In this document: piece after piece, positions 21,241 through 33,208 of the stretch
Layout: each line of letters begins with the position of its first letter
How positions within the stretch are numbered: the stretch's first letter is position 1
Assembly: GCA_037349315.1 (NCBI GenBank)
Contig: JBAIAC010000001.1
Coordinates: 31,620,001-31,684,000, forward strand
From: Chelydra serpentina
Lineage: Eukaryota; Chordata; Testudines; Chelydridae
Direction of reading: 5' to 3'
DNA length: 64,000 nt
The notes under the pieces: generated by a model
Told to the model about the DNA's origin: nothing
Database searches by the model: none
Seen by the model: the letters and a program-made list of their open reading frames with translations, nothing else
Position numbers and translations under genes: made by a program

Positions 21241-23768
21241 GCGGATTTCTCATTACTGCAGCCCCCTTTGTTCTGTTCCCCCTTTGTTCTGAGTATATGC
21301 ATGGGGCTGTCTTCAGTGGGAGCTGTGGGAGCTCAATCCCTCTGAAAATCAGGCCCTAGGTAAAATGTGTATAAGGCACAATTTCAAGTAAGTTGACATC
21401 AGTTATATAATGTATGCAACCAATGCCAAGTTTTAATTTGGTTCATGCAAATCTTAATGTCAAGTTTATTTTAACATCAATTTACACAGTGTACATGCTG
21501 AGAAAGCATTGTAATGTCAATTGCAGGTGTCCTTAAACTGTAGGTTGAAACACTAAACAACCAAGGTATGTGGGTAACCTGGAACATTCGCTCTCATACC
21601 CCCTGGGTAAAACATTTCTTCTTCCAACTGATTTTTTTACTATCATTATTGATGATTACTGATCATCAACTACAGCAATGACTGGGCCTATAATTAGTTC
21701 ATCTGTTACCTTCCAAATTCACATGATGTACCTTTACTATGGAGGTCTATAACACAATGGTCAATGAGCTCAGCAGCAGGTTTCTTGTAAAGAAAAGTTG
21801 TCTTTGCCAAGTGATCCTCTTGTGTGGATCAAAGTATTTGTATAACTTTGTCTAGCATTTTGCAGCCCTTGAATACTCCCACTGGAGTGCATGGTAGATC
21901 TGCAATGCCTCTGGGACCCCTACATGTAGCAGTGGGTAGGATTTCACACACACCCTCTGTTTTCTCTTTTGCTTCACCTGTTTCAGGGAAGGTTTGCAGC
22001 CACCTCTTCCTGGTGTCTGCCAAGATCTCTGCCAGACTGAGGGATTCAGGTGATTTCACTGGTTCCAATTTACAAAAGATGTAGCTTATTTCTAATATCC
22101 GTGACAAACAGAAGCCATAGTAAGGGCCTGATCCTTATTTCCTGGTTCTAGTCACATCACATGACATGCTTCAGGGTTACAAATGTTCCCTGTCACATGG
22201 CCGGGGTTAATATCCAGTGACTGCATTGGCTATTTTACATAGGTCACCCCTCATTTAACGTAAACCTTTTTCTATATCAGCAGCATATTAATTGCACCAG
22301 ATTAGGCTACCATACCCTCATTTATATATCAGTATATGGATATAAGTAGAAGGATAAGGGAGGCTAAGTGAAATTTAAATCAGTTTAACATATCACTTCT
22401 CAGAGATGCTAAGGATTGGCTGTCCTTAAGAGTGAGATTTACAGCCCTAAAGAGAGAGATTCAAGGCCAAAGTGGGAGGCTTTCCTGGCGGTCTGTTAGA
22501 TCATTGCTTAAGACAGAGACTCATCTTTGGTCCTTGGCTACATCCAATAGTCCAGGTTTTTAATCCAACTAGCACTTAATAGTTTGTTTTAAAATGTACA
22601 CTGCTTAATATTGCATATGAAACACTTAAATGTCCTAATTCATGCTAAAATCTAGGGCACGTGAGAATTCTATATATATGAAGTGTAAACCAGTGGATTT
22701 TAATAAAAACAAATATTTACTAGTTGGAACCAAAACCTGGATGGCTGAAGATCCTTGAAGACATGAATTTGTTCAGTGTGATTTAAATGTTGAACTGTGT
22801 TTTGCAAAACCAGCGAACTATCAATCAAGCCCTGCTTGTTTTTTGGGTGAACTCATTTTTTTTTGACTGCCATCAAGTATTCACATACAGAACAGTGCCC
22901 CGCCCCCCAGCCTCCTCTCATACATATATAGAACGTGGGCAGTGGTCTCCATGGTTACCACACTACACAAGCTTGGACAGCGGCTTTCCAAGCTCTAAGC
23001 CCCATGCTTGAGCCTCTGGATGTATTGTACTCTGTTGCAGCGCCTGAGTAAAAATATTTTAAATCTTTATATATTTACGCGAAATGATTGAGATAAGCTT
23101 AGAAATGTGTATGAGAGTGAGATAGCATGTTAATGAGAGAGTCTCACAACCAATGAGTGAGACCTGACATGTCTGACTTCTGAATCTGGCATGTGGCTAT
23201 GCTTGCAAACTCAACAATACCCACACTCACCACAAGGTGGAGACACTGTTGCCACCTCACCTCAAGGTATTTACCCAAGATAGCACCAGCGGTTCACGTT
23301 TAATGGGTAAATAACCCGTGTTTAAAGTATGAATGCAGATTTAACTGATAGACTGGAACAGCTCTTAACTGCACACACAGTATGTTTTTTAAATGACTGT
23401 CTGAATGCTTCTTTATACCCAAGAGAACAGCATGGCTCCTCAGGTGCTGTTCCAATCTAGCATGTAAATAATATACAAGTTATATAAACTGCCATGCAAG
23501 GTTTTTCTTTCTATAACAAACTAGAGAGCTACATAGACTCAGATGACGGGTAATGGGACACAAGGGCTTTCTCCTCTACGTCACTGCTTTGAATTTGGCC
23601 TTGTTTGGCCAATGACTGAAGGGGACTTGCAGACATGTAAGATAGTCCTGTCATGAGAGGGATGGGACATACTTGGAAAAGTGAATACAAGGCATTGGCA
23701 AACTATATGTCACATCCCCCTCTAGTGGTGAGTTCCTTTGAGGATAAGAGCCTACTTAGTGCTTAAGC
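21241..23768. other. No gene seen; minor MITE fragment
   Basis: 21308-21360 ('tcagtgggagctgtggg' and 'tctgaaaatcaggcccta') is a fragment of a small MITE. The remainder is unassigned A/T-rich sequence without coding signal. It ends at the hAT element at 23769. Confidence 0.4.
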
Positions 23769-24075
23769 CAGGGATCTCAAACTCAAATCACCACGAGGGC
23801 CACCTGAGAACTAGTAAATTAGCCCGAGGGCCGCATCACTGAAACCTTTTCACACAATGATACAAAAGTATAGTCAAAAATGAAGAGTAATATAGTATTC
23901 TATTAAAAGTCAATGTATTAACTTTTTAAAAACTGTAATGCAAAGAGGGGTTTTAATAAAATATAAACACTCAGTAATGTTTGGAGCTTGGATGCCAGTG
24001 GATGCCTATGGCGGGCTGCAGGAAATAACTCCGCGGGCCACATGTGGCCCGTGGGCCGCGAGTTTGAGACCCCTG
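23769..24075. mobile_element. hAT (Charlie-like) non-autonomous element, 307 bp
   Basis: Starts CAGGGATCTCAAACTC and ends with the inverted GAGTTTGAGACCCCTG. Flanking octamers are GCTTAAGC (23761-23768) and GCTTAAGT (24076-24083), one mismatch. It has sub-terminal 'ggccacctgag' and 'gggccacatgtggcccgtg' dyads. CAGGG-type ends with an 8-bp duplication place it in hAT. The AT-rich centre has no transposase. Confidence 0.92.
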
Positions 24076-24740
24076 GCTTAAGTGGTAGAGGTCTATGTTG
24101 CAGCACTGACAATCCCTACTGATGACCCATGCAGTACATCGTTATACTCACACTTCTGCTGCTCAGTTAGGTGGGAAAAATAGACGCCTTCAGTCTCTGG
24201 AGATGCCAACCCAGCAATTTTCAATCTCTAGCATCTCTCTTCATATTAGAATAACATAGTAGAATAATCTCTTCATACTAGAATAAGGAAAAGTTGAGAC
24301 TGACAAAAATTGATCTAAAACCATACAAGTCCTTAGTTAAGCCGATCACCCTCCATCTTCATCTTATGCCTTGTGCCCTTTATCCTCATCTCTGTGCATT
24401 GAGAAAGAAGGGGACAGTTACAGTGCAATGCACAGGTATCGAGCTGTTCATTAATGAGAGTCATGTAGCTAAATCTTCACCCACCACACTGAAAATTTCC
24501 CCTGGAGGTGTCAGCCTCAAATTCGAATTTGATGGCTTTTTACTGGTGTGTCTCCTAACATTAATCTTATTTCAACACTGAGAAATTTCTCACTCCTCAA
24601 AGGATAAACAGGATCTCAGGTACTATGGTGATAAATGCCCCAGGAATACTTATAAAGAATACTAATAAATGCATTTGTTGATAGTGGCCTAGATCCATTG
24701 CATTTTAAGGAGGCACGTATAAACAACAAACACCACCACC
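24076..24740. other. No gene seen
   Basis: A 95-residue frame at 24294-24581 has no recognisable domain, no flanking splice context that I trust and no homologue I know. It ends in a hydrophobic stretch, which alone is not evidence. Confidence 0.35.
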
Positions 24741-24744
24741 ACCA

Positions 24745-24925
24745 CCTTGCACTTTTCTAGGTGCTTTTCATCTAGAGATCTCAAGGAAGAGCTTTACAAA
24801 ATTAGGAGGGTTTCCCAAGTACGGAAAGTGAGGCTCAGAGAAGTTAAGTGACTTGCACCAAGGTCACACAGTACATCAGCATCAGAGGCCAAGACTCCTG
24901 ACTCTCAGTGCTGTGCTCAGACCAG
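24745..24925 (-). mobile_element. MIR-like SINE, antisense
   Basis: 'agatctcaaggaagagcttt', 'gtgaggctcagagaagttaa', 'gtgacttgcaccaaggtcac' and 'acagtacatcagcatcagag', a clear antisense MIR. A (CAC)n tract at 24731-24744 precedes it. Confidence 0.8.
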
Positions 24926-25429
24926 AGCTGCTGACAATGACAGCCCATATGTCATTCCTCTACTCCTACCTCACCTGGTAGGTGAATGACTTTGCACCAG
25001 TCTACAGTTTCTCATAAGTAACCAGATGAACCAAATCTTTTAGGCAAAGCATGTTCAAAAGTGTAGCTGAAATGGCATGGGAGTATCCAAGAGCCATGAT
25101 TTCTCATATGGTCACCTAAAAAACACTATTGGCTCAATTCTCTGCTGTACCCAGTCTGGTTGGGCATAGTAGAGGTGGTGAAGCTGCAGCCAGGTTACAG
25201 CTCCCTGAGCCTGGGGGCCATCGTTCAGAGCAGTATGAGAGGGCTGTTCTATGCCATAACCGGACTATAACAGCCACAAGGTGACCATCCACAAGCCAGG
25301 AACTGCTGGAGCACAGCACGCTCTGGCCCTGCCTCCTCCTCGCTCCGCTACCAGGAATGTCCCCTGCACGGAGGGATATGAAAGGGATAGTGCAGAGCCA
25401 TCTACACTGGCTTTATATCACCTGAAGAT

Positions 25430-25625
25430 TCCTTCCACTCCACTTAGCCTCACTGTGCCTTAGCTCCCCATCTGCAACTGGAGATAATATGTCCTTTCTC
25501 CCGCCCGGTCTCTGTCTTGTCTATTTAAATTGTAAACTCTTCAGGGCAGAGATTATTATTGTGTATGTACACGTAGCAGGGCCTGGAGCGAGGTTGAGGC
25601 CTCTACCACTACCAGAATACAAATA
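25430..25625 (+). mobile_element. MIR-derived / related SINE tail
   Basis: 'gtgccttagctccccatctg' then 'aattgtaaactcttcagggc' and 'agagattattattgtgtatg' follow the familiar reptile repeat with 'attgtaagctcttcggggca' at this position. Another fragment of the same type lies at 27889-27915. Confidence 0.6.
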
Positions 25626-27530
25626 TTACATAATGTTAATTGTAACACGGTCAGCTGTATAGCCCCTTTGCCCTGCTCTGATGAGACAAAGGGGGCAAAG
25701 CGCCCTGTGGCTTATAGGTTCTAATTCTGATTGGAGACCAACTGAGTCTCATTGAAGCTAAACCACTGTAGCTTGAGCATTTTTCTGCTCCCTCAGAAGC
25801 TGATTAGCCATCGCAAAGCGCCCATTTGGCATAAGCGTAACTCTGGGAAGTTTCCCCAGTGTGACGCTGGCATAATGCAATGGTGACGCTGGCCCTCTGT
25901 GCCTGAGTTACACCAGCTTACACCTCTGAATTTGTCCCAGAGATTGTACAAATTCCCCCGTTACATCTTTGTGAGAAAATGGGCCATATTTTCATTTACA
26001 TGACTTACACCACCCTGGAGGTGTAAAGAGGCCTGGGAACTGTATTACATGTATACCTACTTGAAAGCAGCTTACACTGGCAGAGCCATGTGAAGGGCAT
26101 TAGTGCAAATGAGAATCTGCCCCAATATCTCCAAGGAAGACGATCAGATGGTCAGCAAATAAGCTAATCAGCTCCTTTTAATGCAATTTTGTTACTCCGG
26201 GGACCCTCTCTTTTAGATCTCATCCCCACCAGGGATATCTTGCAATATCTTCCCACCATCACTAACATTGGCTCAGTTCTAGCAGCGTCAGCAATGTTCG
26301 GAGCCCTAGTGTAGCTGTGCGGCCATTGGCATTGCACGCACTACGTTGACTAGACCTGAGCAGAGTTAGATCCTGTAAATAATTGACAAGAGAGCTGTGT
26401 TTGGCAAAGTCATTTCTGCCGCTTTGCCATTCCCTTCCAGATATGTCATATTTCATACTCAGTGGATTTCCGAATGCAGCCGCAGTGTAAATGTGCACAG
26501 CTTTTTTCCACTGTAATGCGTTCCAATTAATCAATTTCAGTTTGGCATCAGCAATCTGGGGAAGGCTGCTGGGTCCTTCTGTTTAGAACCAAGTAACTGT
26601 TTATTTTCCCCAGCCCCAGAACTTAAAGGGAAAAAATGACAACAAGTCATTAACAAGATCTTCAATGTTTCCTTTTATGAGTGTCAGCTGTTCTCAAGCA
26701 ATCAGTCACATAAAACCAGCTTTTCAATTAAGGCCGCAGTGGATAACCATATAGAGAGGATTACTTTAGAAAACTATTGGAGCCTTTTACAAATTGGGGC
26801 AATTCTAAGGCCCAGGTTTTTTAAAGGAGCTACAAAACCAGCCTCCAATTTTGTGGTGCAGCTGCATGTGCACTTAGATATCTGTATACCGGATTGCACC
26901 CACACACCAGGTAGTTAAACATCTAAGTGTTATTGTGATATACTAGTTGACTGTATGAGAGCAGGTCACACCCTAATGATGGGACCAAAGTCTATACCAG
27001 CTTGTTAGTTACAATTATTGGAGTCACCCCTTTAGTTCAAGTGAGATAGGCCTGTGTTCTGCTCCCCAGTGACAGCTGCAACATTTGTATATATATACAC
27101 ACAATGAATTTCGAGTCACTAAGTTGTAGATGCAAAGTTATGTCCACAAAAATCACAGGCTGCTTCTCAAAATCAGGTAAAAACGCTGCACCCAGCCTTC
27201 CCCAATTCCCTGTGTAAAGGTCTTCTGGCCCCATTAGGGTCCTTCCTGCAATCCACTAGAAGAACAGAAGGCTTGGAAGCAGAGAGCTTCTTGATTATCT
27301 GCTTGGCAAGTGCCAGACCCTCGGCTGTAAACATGCAAACATTTTTATTTATTAATGTATAGCATGCCCATCTCTAAAGAGTATCGGGGATGCTGTGCAT
27401 CAAACAAAAATTAAACTAGACTGGGCTCAATGCCCAGAGAAAATAGACAGACAAAACGGAGGAGAAAAAGTGCTGCAGAAAGGCGGTGCTGATACAAAAG
27501 CGGGGCCAAAATTGGGCAAGACCCACAGAT
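25626..27530. other. No gene seen; old repeats and unique DNA
   Basis: 25640-26130 holds old repeat-like sequence with 'gttacaccagcttacacctc' palindromic motifs. 26140-26780 lacks recognisable repeats and might include conserved non-coding sequence. No exon-like reading frame was found. Confidence 0.35.
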
Positions 27531-27532
27531 GG

Positions 27533-27765
27533 GTGAAATTCACCCTGTGCAGAGGAGCGACACAAGGCCTCCTGCATCACCTAATGCCCAAGCTCCAAAA
27601 TTCACCCTTGTGCAAAGGGCCTAAAGACATCAGTGGGTCTAATGTGGTATATGGCCTTTGTACTGATCTTCTACATGTGATGAATTCAGGGTTTAAACTG
27701 GACTTACATGGTGTATAGGCCTTGTGCTGGTCTCCTGCATAGGGGTGAAATTCACCCTGGTCTGA
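27533..27765. mobile_element. Palindromic MITE with about 45-bp inverted ends
   Basis: The left end 'gggtgaaattcaccctgtgc' continues 'gcgacacaaggcctcctgca'. The right end reversed reads 'gggtgaatttcacccctatg' then 'caggagaccagcacaaggcc'. Inner copies of 'aattcacccttgtgcaaagg' lie at 27599-27618. No target duplication is evident. Confidence 0.65.
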
Positions 27766-28231
27766 ACAGAAGGAACATACAAGACATCTTACCAGGAACT
27801 CCATCAGACAGCTCCAGAGAAAGAGTTGCTTAGGATCGCTCAACTGATTCTGAGGGTCAGATGAAACCTTGAGACAATGGCCAATCTAGATTGTAAATCT
27901 TTTCAGGGCAGACACAATGGGCCTGATTTGCCCTTGGATTATTCCAGTTTATGTTGGTGTTAACCAGGAGTAATGGAATGTGATCAAGCCCTTTGTTTCT
28001 AGTCTTCCTATAAAGTGTTGTGTATATGTACAGTATTACGTGCAAATGAAAACTACAAATAACTATTTGTTGATCTTGAGCTTGATGGGTGGATGTTGCA
28101 GCCTCATTGTATCCATTGAAACATCAAGTATTGGTCCCATTCGAATATCCTTATATTGCAATGTGACGTTTGCGTGACAATGCAGTGACCCTGAGCCCTT
28201 AGATGAGGATAACATCACTGCAACACAACAC

Positions 28232-28716
28232 GTTTCAGAGTAGCAACCATGTTAGTCTGTAAACAAAAAGAACAGGAGTACTTGTGGCACCTTAGAGACT
28301 AACAAATTTATTTCAGCATAAGCTTTCGTGGTCTACAGTCCACTTCATCAGATGCATAGAATGGAACATACAGAGACTGGGAGTGGCTCGGTCATTACGT
28401 TAATTGAATCTATTTCCCCCCGTTAAATATCCTAGTTAAGTATCCTCACTTCTTTGTGTCAACTGTCCGTAATGGGCCATCTTGATTATCACTTCAAAAG
28501 TTTCTTTCCTACTGATAACAGTTCCTTTCAATTAATTAGCCTTTTACAGTTGATATGGTTACTTCCACCTTTTCATGTTTCTCTGAATGTATAAATATCT
28601 TCTTACTGTATGTTCCATTCTATGCATCCAATGAAGTGGACTACAGTCCACGAAATCTTATGCTGAAATACATTTGTTAGTCTCTAAGGTGCCACAAGTA
28701 CTCCTGTTCTTTTTGC
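28232..28716. mobile_element. Large palindromic repeat, arms over 100 bp
   Basis: The left arm (28232-28375, 'gtttcagagtagcaacc' through 'aggagtacttgtggcacctt') is matched in reverse by the right arm (28604-28716). The matching run goes from 'ctgtatgttccattctatgc' through 'gttagtctctaaggtgccac' and 'aagtactcctgttctttttg'. Arms are separated by about 230 AT-rich bases. The outermost part of the right arm is missing. The family is very common in turtle DNA. I do not assign it to a transposon superfamily. Confidence 0.8.
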
Positions 28717-28724
28717 TACACGAC

Positions 28725-29934
28725 ACTGCATCATGAAATGGCATGAATTGCACTGCATGAGCATGACGCTGCAGCATAATGTAGTGCATTAGCCAAAGAA
28801 AGCCTTTCCTCAAGGGTCTGTTATGGCCTGAATCGTGTGAGCGCATCAGTTATAACAATATACAATTCAATAAATAGGATACATACTTCTTTGGAGTTCA
28901 GCTGCTGGAATCATTCTAAGCACCTCATAAAACTGCTAAGACTCTGCTGCCAGTGACGACAAACCTATCATGTAAAGAGCAAGAGGCAAGGGGTGGAAGC
29001 TTCGCTACCTGCACTGTTAAGCTATGGGCCCGTGGCAGTTCTGCCTGACTAAAAACTGCAGGTTTTTTGCCCATTACTGGAAGCACTTCTCTACCCTACT
29101 CTCATGGCACACCGTATTTGCAACTGTGGCACTATATAGGAGCCATAAAAGATCCTTGTCAAGTCCGTGAAGAATTCCCCTAGAGCAGGCAGTGCATAAA
29201 ACAGCTGTAGGCTGCCCTGGGTAGCTGTCCTGGCAAGCAGTGTGCTGGGGGCGAGACTGGGTTTGGGAAGGGCTGGGGCTATAGTGCGCTCTGCTATGCC
29301 CATTCTGAGCAGCACCCATGGTTTTTGAGCCACTCAGACACAGGCCAGGCCAGGCCAGGCTGTCTTAATTAAGAGGGACACTCTGAGCTGCCTGAGTTAT
29401 GCTGTGGGACATTTAGGCTTAAAGTTACTTTTGTTCCCCCCTCGCCATGGGCAATATCTATTTGTTCTCACAATCTCACCTATTACGTACAATTGACACT
29501 ACAAATTATGGGCATGCAGAGGAAAGGATGGTGAGACATCAGCAGCCCTGGAGACTGAAGTCCTTATTTGATCCATAGAACAGAGAGAGATTTCCCCATC
29601 CTGCCCTACTGCTGGGCTTCAGCTGTGACCTGGCAAGATCACCTCTCTGAATAAGAAGGAACTTCACTTTCCATGCCATGCAAGTGCAGACTGCTAGCAA
29701 AGGTGCCCACTGCAATGAGAGATTTTGCAGTATAACATCAGCCTACTAGGAAGTGGACTGAGACTCCCACCAGCCCATTTCACACTAGGTCAGCACCAAC
29801 TGATGTTAGTATCTGGACCTGAACTGGTTTCAACTCAGTGACCTAGTGAGATGCCATAACACATTGTGGTTACATATTTCCACATAGAAAGACAATTATG
29901 TAACTCCATCTTAATGATTTACACCAAGGGAAAA
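28725..29934. other. No gene seen
   Basis: Contains (CAGGC)4 at 29341-29360. Short antisense frames at 29074-29333 have no domain signature. Confidence 0.4.
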
Positions 29935-30125
29935 CAAGACAATAAGATCTCCACGACTGAGAGCACGGTGTGCCTCTCCTCAGGAACACACTGCAGCTGA
30001 ACTGAAAATAAAATGGCAGCTGCCTCCAGCAGACCCAGAAATTTAAAGATACAGGACACAAAACAAAATCATAACATTTCCAAACAGTAGCTACATAAAC
30101 CACAGTTCGCAGCCACTTGAGCCAT
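29935..30125 (-). repeat. Dispersed repeat, related to 19435-19625
   Basis: Same word order as the 19.4-kb copy: 'ctgcagctgaactgaaaata', 'aaatggcagctgcctccagc', 'caaaatcataaca' and 'gtagctacataaaccacag'. This copy continues leftward to about 29880. The orientation is as for the partner copy, and the family is unassigned. Confidence 0.6.
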
Positions 30126-30914
30126 CTGATCCCCTAAAGTAGCAGTTCAGGCTTAATGTTGGTTTGTAATGGGAAGATCTTCTCAGTTCAGGCATACAGT
30201 CAAATCCCATCAGAAAACGGCAGTAAAGGTCCATTGACTTAATCTACACTTTAATATGCGGCAGAGGCAGCAGCAAAGGCCTATCCACAGAAAATAGAGG
30301 AACAGAGCTCATACCAGCTATGAAAGTATCTGCAACACAAACCCAATCCTGTCTCACACAAATGATGACAAAACTGATAAGCACATTTTCTCCTTACAGT
30401 CAGAATTTATAACCTGAAGTGGCTGTTATACTAGAAAAGTAAATGATCCCCTAATACTCAAATCAATCTTGTGAGAAATAACCTGAATAATGAGTTACAA
30501 TTGCTAGAGATGAAATTAAGACAAGAACAGTTAAATAGGGATCTAAAGGAACAGATAACATTTAGCATGATGTTTGGAGCTGAAATTAGGCTTTAAATGT
30601 ATGCAGAGTCAGAGAGAAAAGGAGAAAATAAGGAATTAGAACACAGTCTTCAGATAAAGATGAGCCTTTTGATGAGGAATAATCAGAAGCAATTTCAAAT
30701 TGACATTGTTCAAGAAATGGGGTGGGGGGGGGGGAAACCCCTTCAAATAGCATTTTTGATGCAAATACCTTTGAGGGCTTAGGAGACATAACAGGATCTC
30801 CATTTAAAATAATAAATACCCCCACACACAATTCCAACTCAGAGCAATTTGTTGCAGATGTGAATGGAAATGTCTCTAAAACTATGGCCAGTTTGAAAAT
30901 TTGGAAGCTACCTA
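30126..30914. other. No gene seen
   Basis: Unassigned. Contains a G-rich run at 30720-30734. The antisense frame 30586-30837 and the plus frame 30597-30782 overlap each other without family signatures. Confidence 0.35.
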
Positions 30915-31110
30915 CTTAAATGTCCCTCATCACAATAATATCTGGGTGCCTCACAATCACTAATGGATTTTACCCTCACAGCACCACAGTGAAGTAGAGA
31001 AGTATTAGCACCATTTTACAGATAAGTGACTTGTCTCTGGTCAGACTAGAGGACTGTGACTGAACTAGGACTTGAAATAAGATGTCCTGTAGCTTAGGCT
31101 AGTGCTTTTA
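30915..31110 (-). mobile_element. MIR-like SINE, antisense, diverged
   Basis: 'accctcacagcaccacagtg', 'agtattagcaccattttaca', 'gataagtgacttgtctctgg' and 'actgaactaggacttgaaat' follow the antisense MIR order. Heavily diverged. Confidence 0.55.
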
Positions 31111-31144
31111 CCTTAGAACCACTCATACTCCTAGCTTGGGAGCC

Positions 31145-32570
31145 AGATTTTGCATTTGCAGATTTTGAGCCATTAGCAATTATCTTTGAAAAGTCATGGA
31201 AGACGGGAGACATTCTAGAAGACTGGAAAAGCGCAAATGTAGTGCCCATGTATAAAAAGGCAAATAAGGACAACCCGGTGAATACAGACCAGTCAGCTTA
31301 ACTTCTGTACCCAGAAAGATAATGGAGCAAATAATTAAACAATCAATTTGCAAACACCTAGAAGATAATATGGTGATAAATAACAGTCAGCATGGATTTG
31401 TCAAGAACAAATTGTGTCAAACCAACCTGATCGTTTTCTTTGACAGGGTAACAAGCCTTGTGGATAGGAGGGAAGCGGTAGATGTGGTATATCTTGACTT
31501 TAGTAAGGCTTCTGATACTGTCTCACATGACCTTCTCATAAACAAACTAAGGAAATACAACCTAGATGGAGCTACTATAAGGTGGGTGCATAACTGATTG
31601 GAAAATAGTTCCCAGAGAGTAGTTATCAGTGTTTCACAGTCGTACTAGAAGGACATAACGAGTGGGGTCCTGCAGGGATTGGTTCTGGGTCCGGTTCTGT
31701 TCAATATCTTCATCAATGATTTAGATAAGGTCATAAAGTTTGCGGATGATACCAAGCTGGGAGGGTTTGCAAGTGCTTTGGAAGATAGGATTAAAATTCA
31801 AAAGGATCTGGACAAACTGGAGAAATGGTCTGAAGTAAACAGGATGAAATTCAATAAGGACAAATGCAAAGAAGAGAAGACCGAGAAGGGACATAACAGT
31901 TTTCCAGTACATAAAAGGTTGTTACAAGGAGGAGGGAGAAATCTTGTTTTTCTTAACCTCTGAGGATAGGACAAGAAGCAATGGGTTAAAATTGCAGCAA
32001 GGTCAGTTTAGGTTGGACATTAGGAAAAACTTCCTGTCAGGATGGTTAAGCACTGAAATAAATTGCCTAGGGAAGTGGTAAAATCTCCATCATTGGGGAT
32101 TTTTAAGAGCAGGTTGGACAAACATCTGTCAGGGATAGTTTAGATCAGACATCGGCAACCTTTGGCATGCGGTTCGCCAGGGTAAGCTCCCTGGCAGGCC
32201 AGGCCGGCTTGTTTACTTGCCGTGTCCGCTGGTTCGGCCGACTGCGGCTCCCACTGGCTGTGGTTTGCTGTCGCCGGCCAATGGGAGCTGCAGGAAGCTG
32301 CGGCCAGCATATCCCCCGGCCCCCGCCGCTTCCTGCAGCCCCCATTGGCCGGGGATGGCGAACCGCAGCTAGTGGGAGCCACGATCGGCCGAACCGGTGG
32401 ATGCGGCAAGTAAACAAACCGGCCTGGCCCACCAGGGGGCTTACCATGGCGAGCTGCGTGCTGAAGATTGCCGATGCCTGGTCTAGATAATACTTAGCCC
32501 TGCCTTGAGGGCAGGGGACTGGACTAGATGACCTCGCAAGGTCCCTTCCAGTTCTATGATTCTATATATC
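31145..32570 (+). mobile_element. CR1 LINE ORF2/3' UTR relic with hAT insertion
   Basis: 5'-truncated CR1. Reading frames in order give WKTGDILEDWKSANVVPMYK (31200-31260), then SQHGFVKNK with the palm block VYLDFSKASDTVSHDLL (31480-31540; the family has AFDT, so S replaces F). LGPVLFNIFINDLD follows, then, after an apparent deletion, KFADDTKLGG (31735-31770), which keeps the catalytic ADD. The thumb and C-terminal region are missing: the sequence jumps from KFNKDKCK to the 3' UTR near 31875. The 3' UTR runs through 'ggttggacaaacatctgtc'. It is interrupted by a hAT element and resumes at 32489 with 'ggactagatgacctcgcaag' and the terminal TTCTATGATTCTATA. Stop codons make it non-functional. Confidence 0.93.
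32146..32480. mobile_element. Non-autonomous hAT element inside CR1 (335 bp)
   Basis: Starts CAGACATCGGCAACCTTTGG and ends with the inverted 'gaagattgccgatgcctg'. Flanking octamers are GTTTAGAT (32138-32145) and GTCTAGAT (32481-32488), one mismatch. Removing it restores the CR1 3' UTR. The GC-rich interior is itself a long imperfect palindrome with CCAAT cores ('ggccaatgggagctgcagg' and 'cctgcagcccccattggcc'). Frames on both strands over 32140-32490 come from this palindrome, not from genes. Confidence 0.92.
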
Positions 32571-32860
32571 CAACTAGTTAGGCACAGCCCATTACAGAGA
32601 TAGGAGCCAAGGGCCTCATTCCAGTTTGGTAGCATTTTGCACTCACTATGCACAGGTGTAATTGAAGGTCTAAGGTACCAGTCATTGGACCTAAGTCAGA
32701 CTGTTATCTGTGCCACGGATCTGAAATTCCTAGGGGACGGGGATGAGCGGGAAGCCACACGGATGTCACCGCTGCAGAATGGCATTGAACAGTGTTTCAA
32801 AGAGGAGTGGCGTTAGTCTCAAGGGAAACCAAGAAAGATCTATTGCCTGGGACTTTAAAG

Positions 32861-33200
32861 CAGTGGCATAGCTAGGAGTGGAAATTTGGGTGGGTCTCAA
32901 CTTTCGGGTGCACGGGCAATGACAGACTGCGATAGCTCAGCTTCTCCCCGATGCCAGGCCCTCTTCCTAGCCCTGGTGCCCCCAGATGCAGGGCTTCACC
33001 TGCCAAACTGGGCACGTGCAGGGGGCGGCTCAGAATATGGCAAGGCAGAGCTGCCAAAGCGTAGCTGTCTGAAGGGCGGGCGCATAGCTCCGTCCAGGAT
33101 TTCAGGTGCCCACCCCGAGTGATGCTCCGGGCCGCTATGGCAGCACTACACCCCTGTTCAGATTTGGGTGGGCCTGGATGCTAAGTGGCTATGGCCTCTG
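32861..33200. mobile_element. Non-autonomous hAT element (340 bp), perfect TSD
   Basis: Starts CAGTGGCATAGCTAGGAG and ends with the inverted 'tggctatggcctctg'. It is flanked by a perfect 8-bp duplication, CTTTAAAG (32853-32860 and 33201-33208). The interior is G+C-rich. It is an independent hAT family from the 32.1-kb element, by its different termini. Confidence 0.92.
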
Positions 33201-33208
33201 CTTTAAAG

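Noticed and set aside
22189..22196. GTCACA as the 5' end of the antisense LTR starting at 20594
   Set aside because: Homology to the 41-kb LTR stops near 21240 and the flanks give no matching duplication.
24294..24581. 95-residue frame with a hydrophobic C-terminus
   Set aside because: No homologue I know, no promoter or splice context, and nothing beyond chance expectation.
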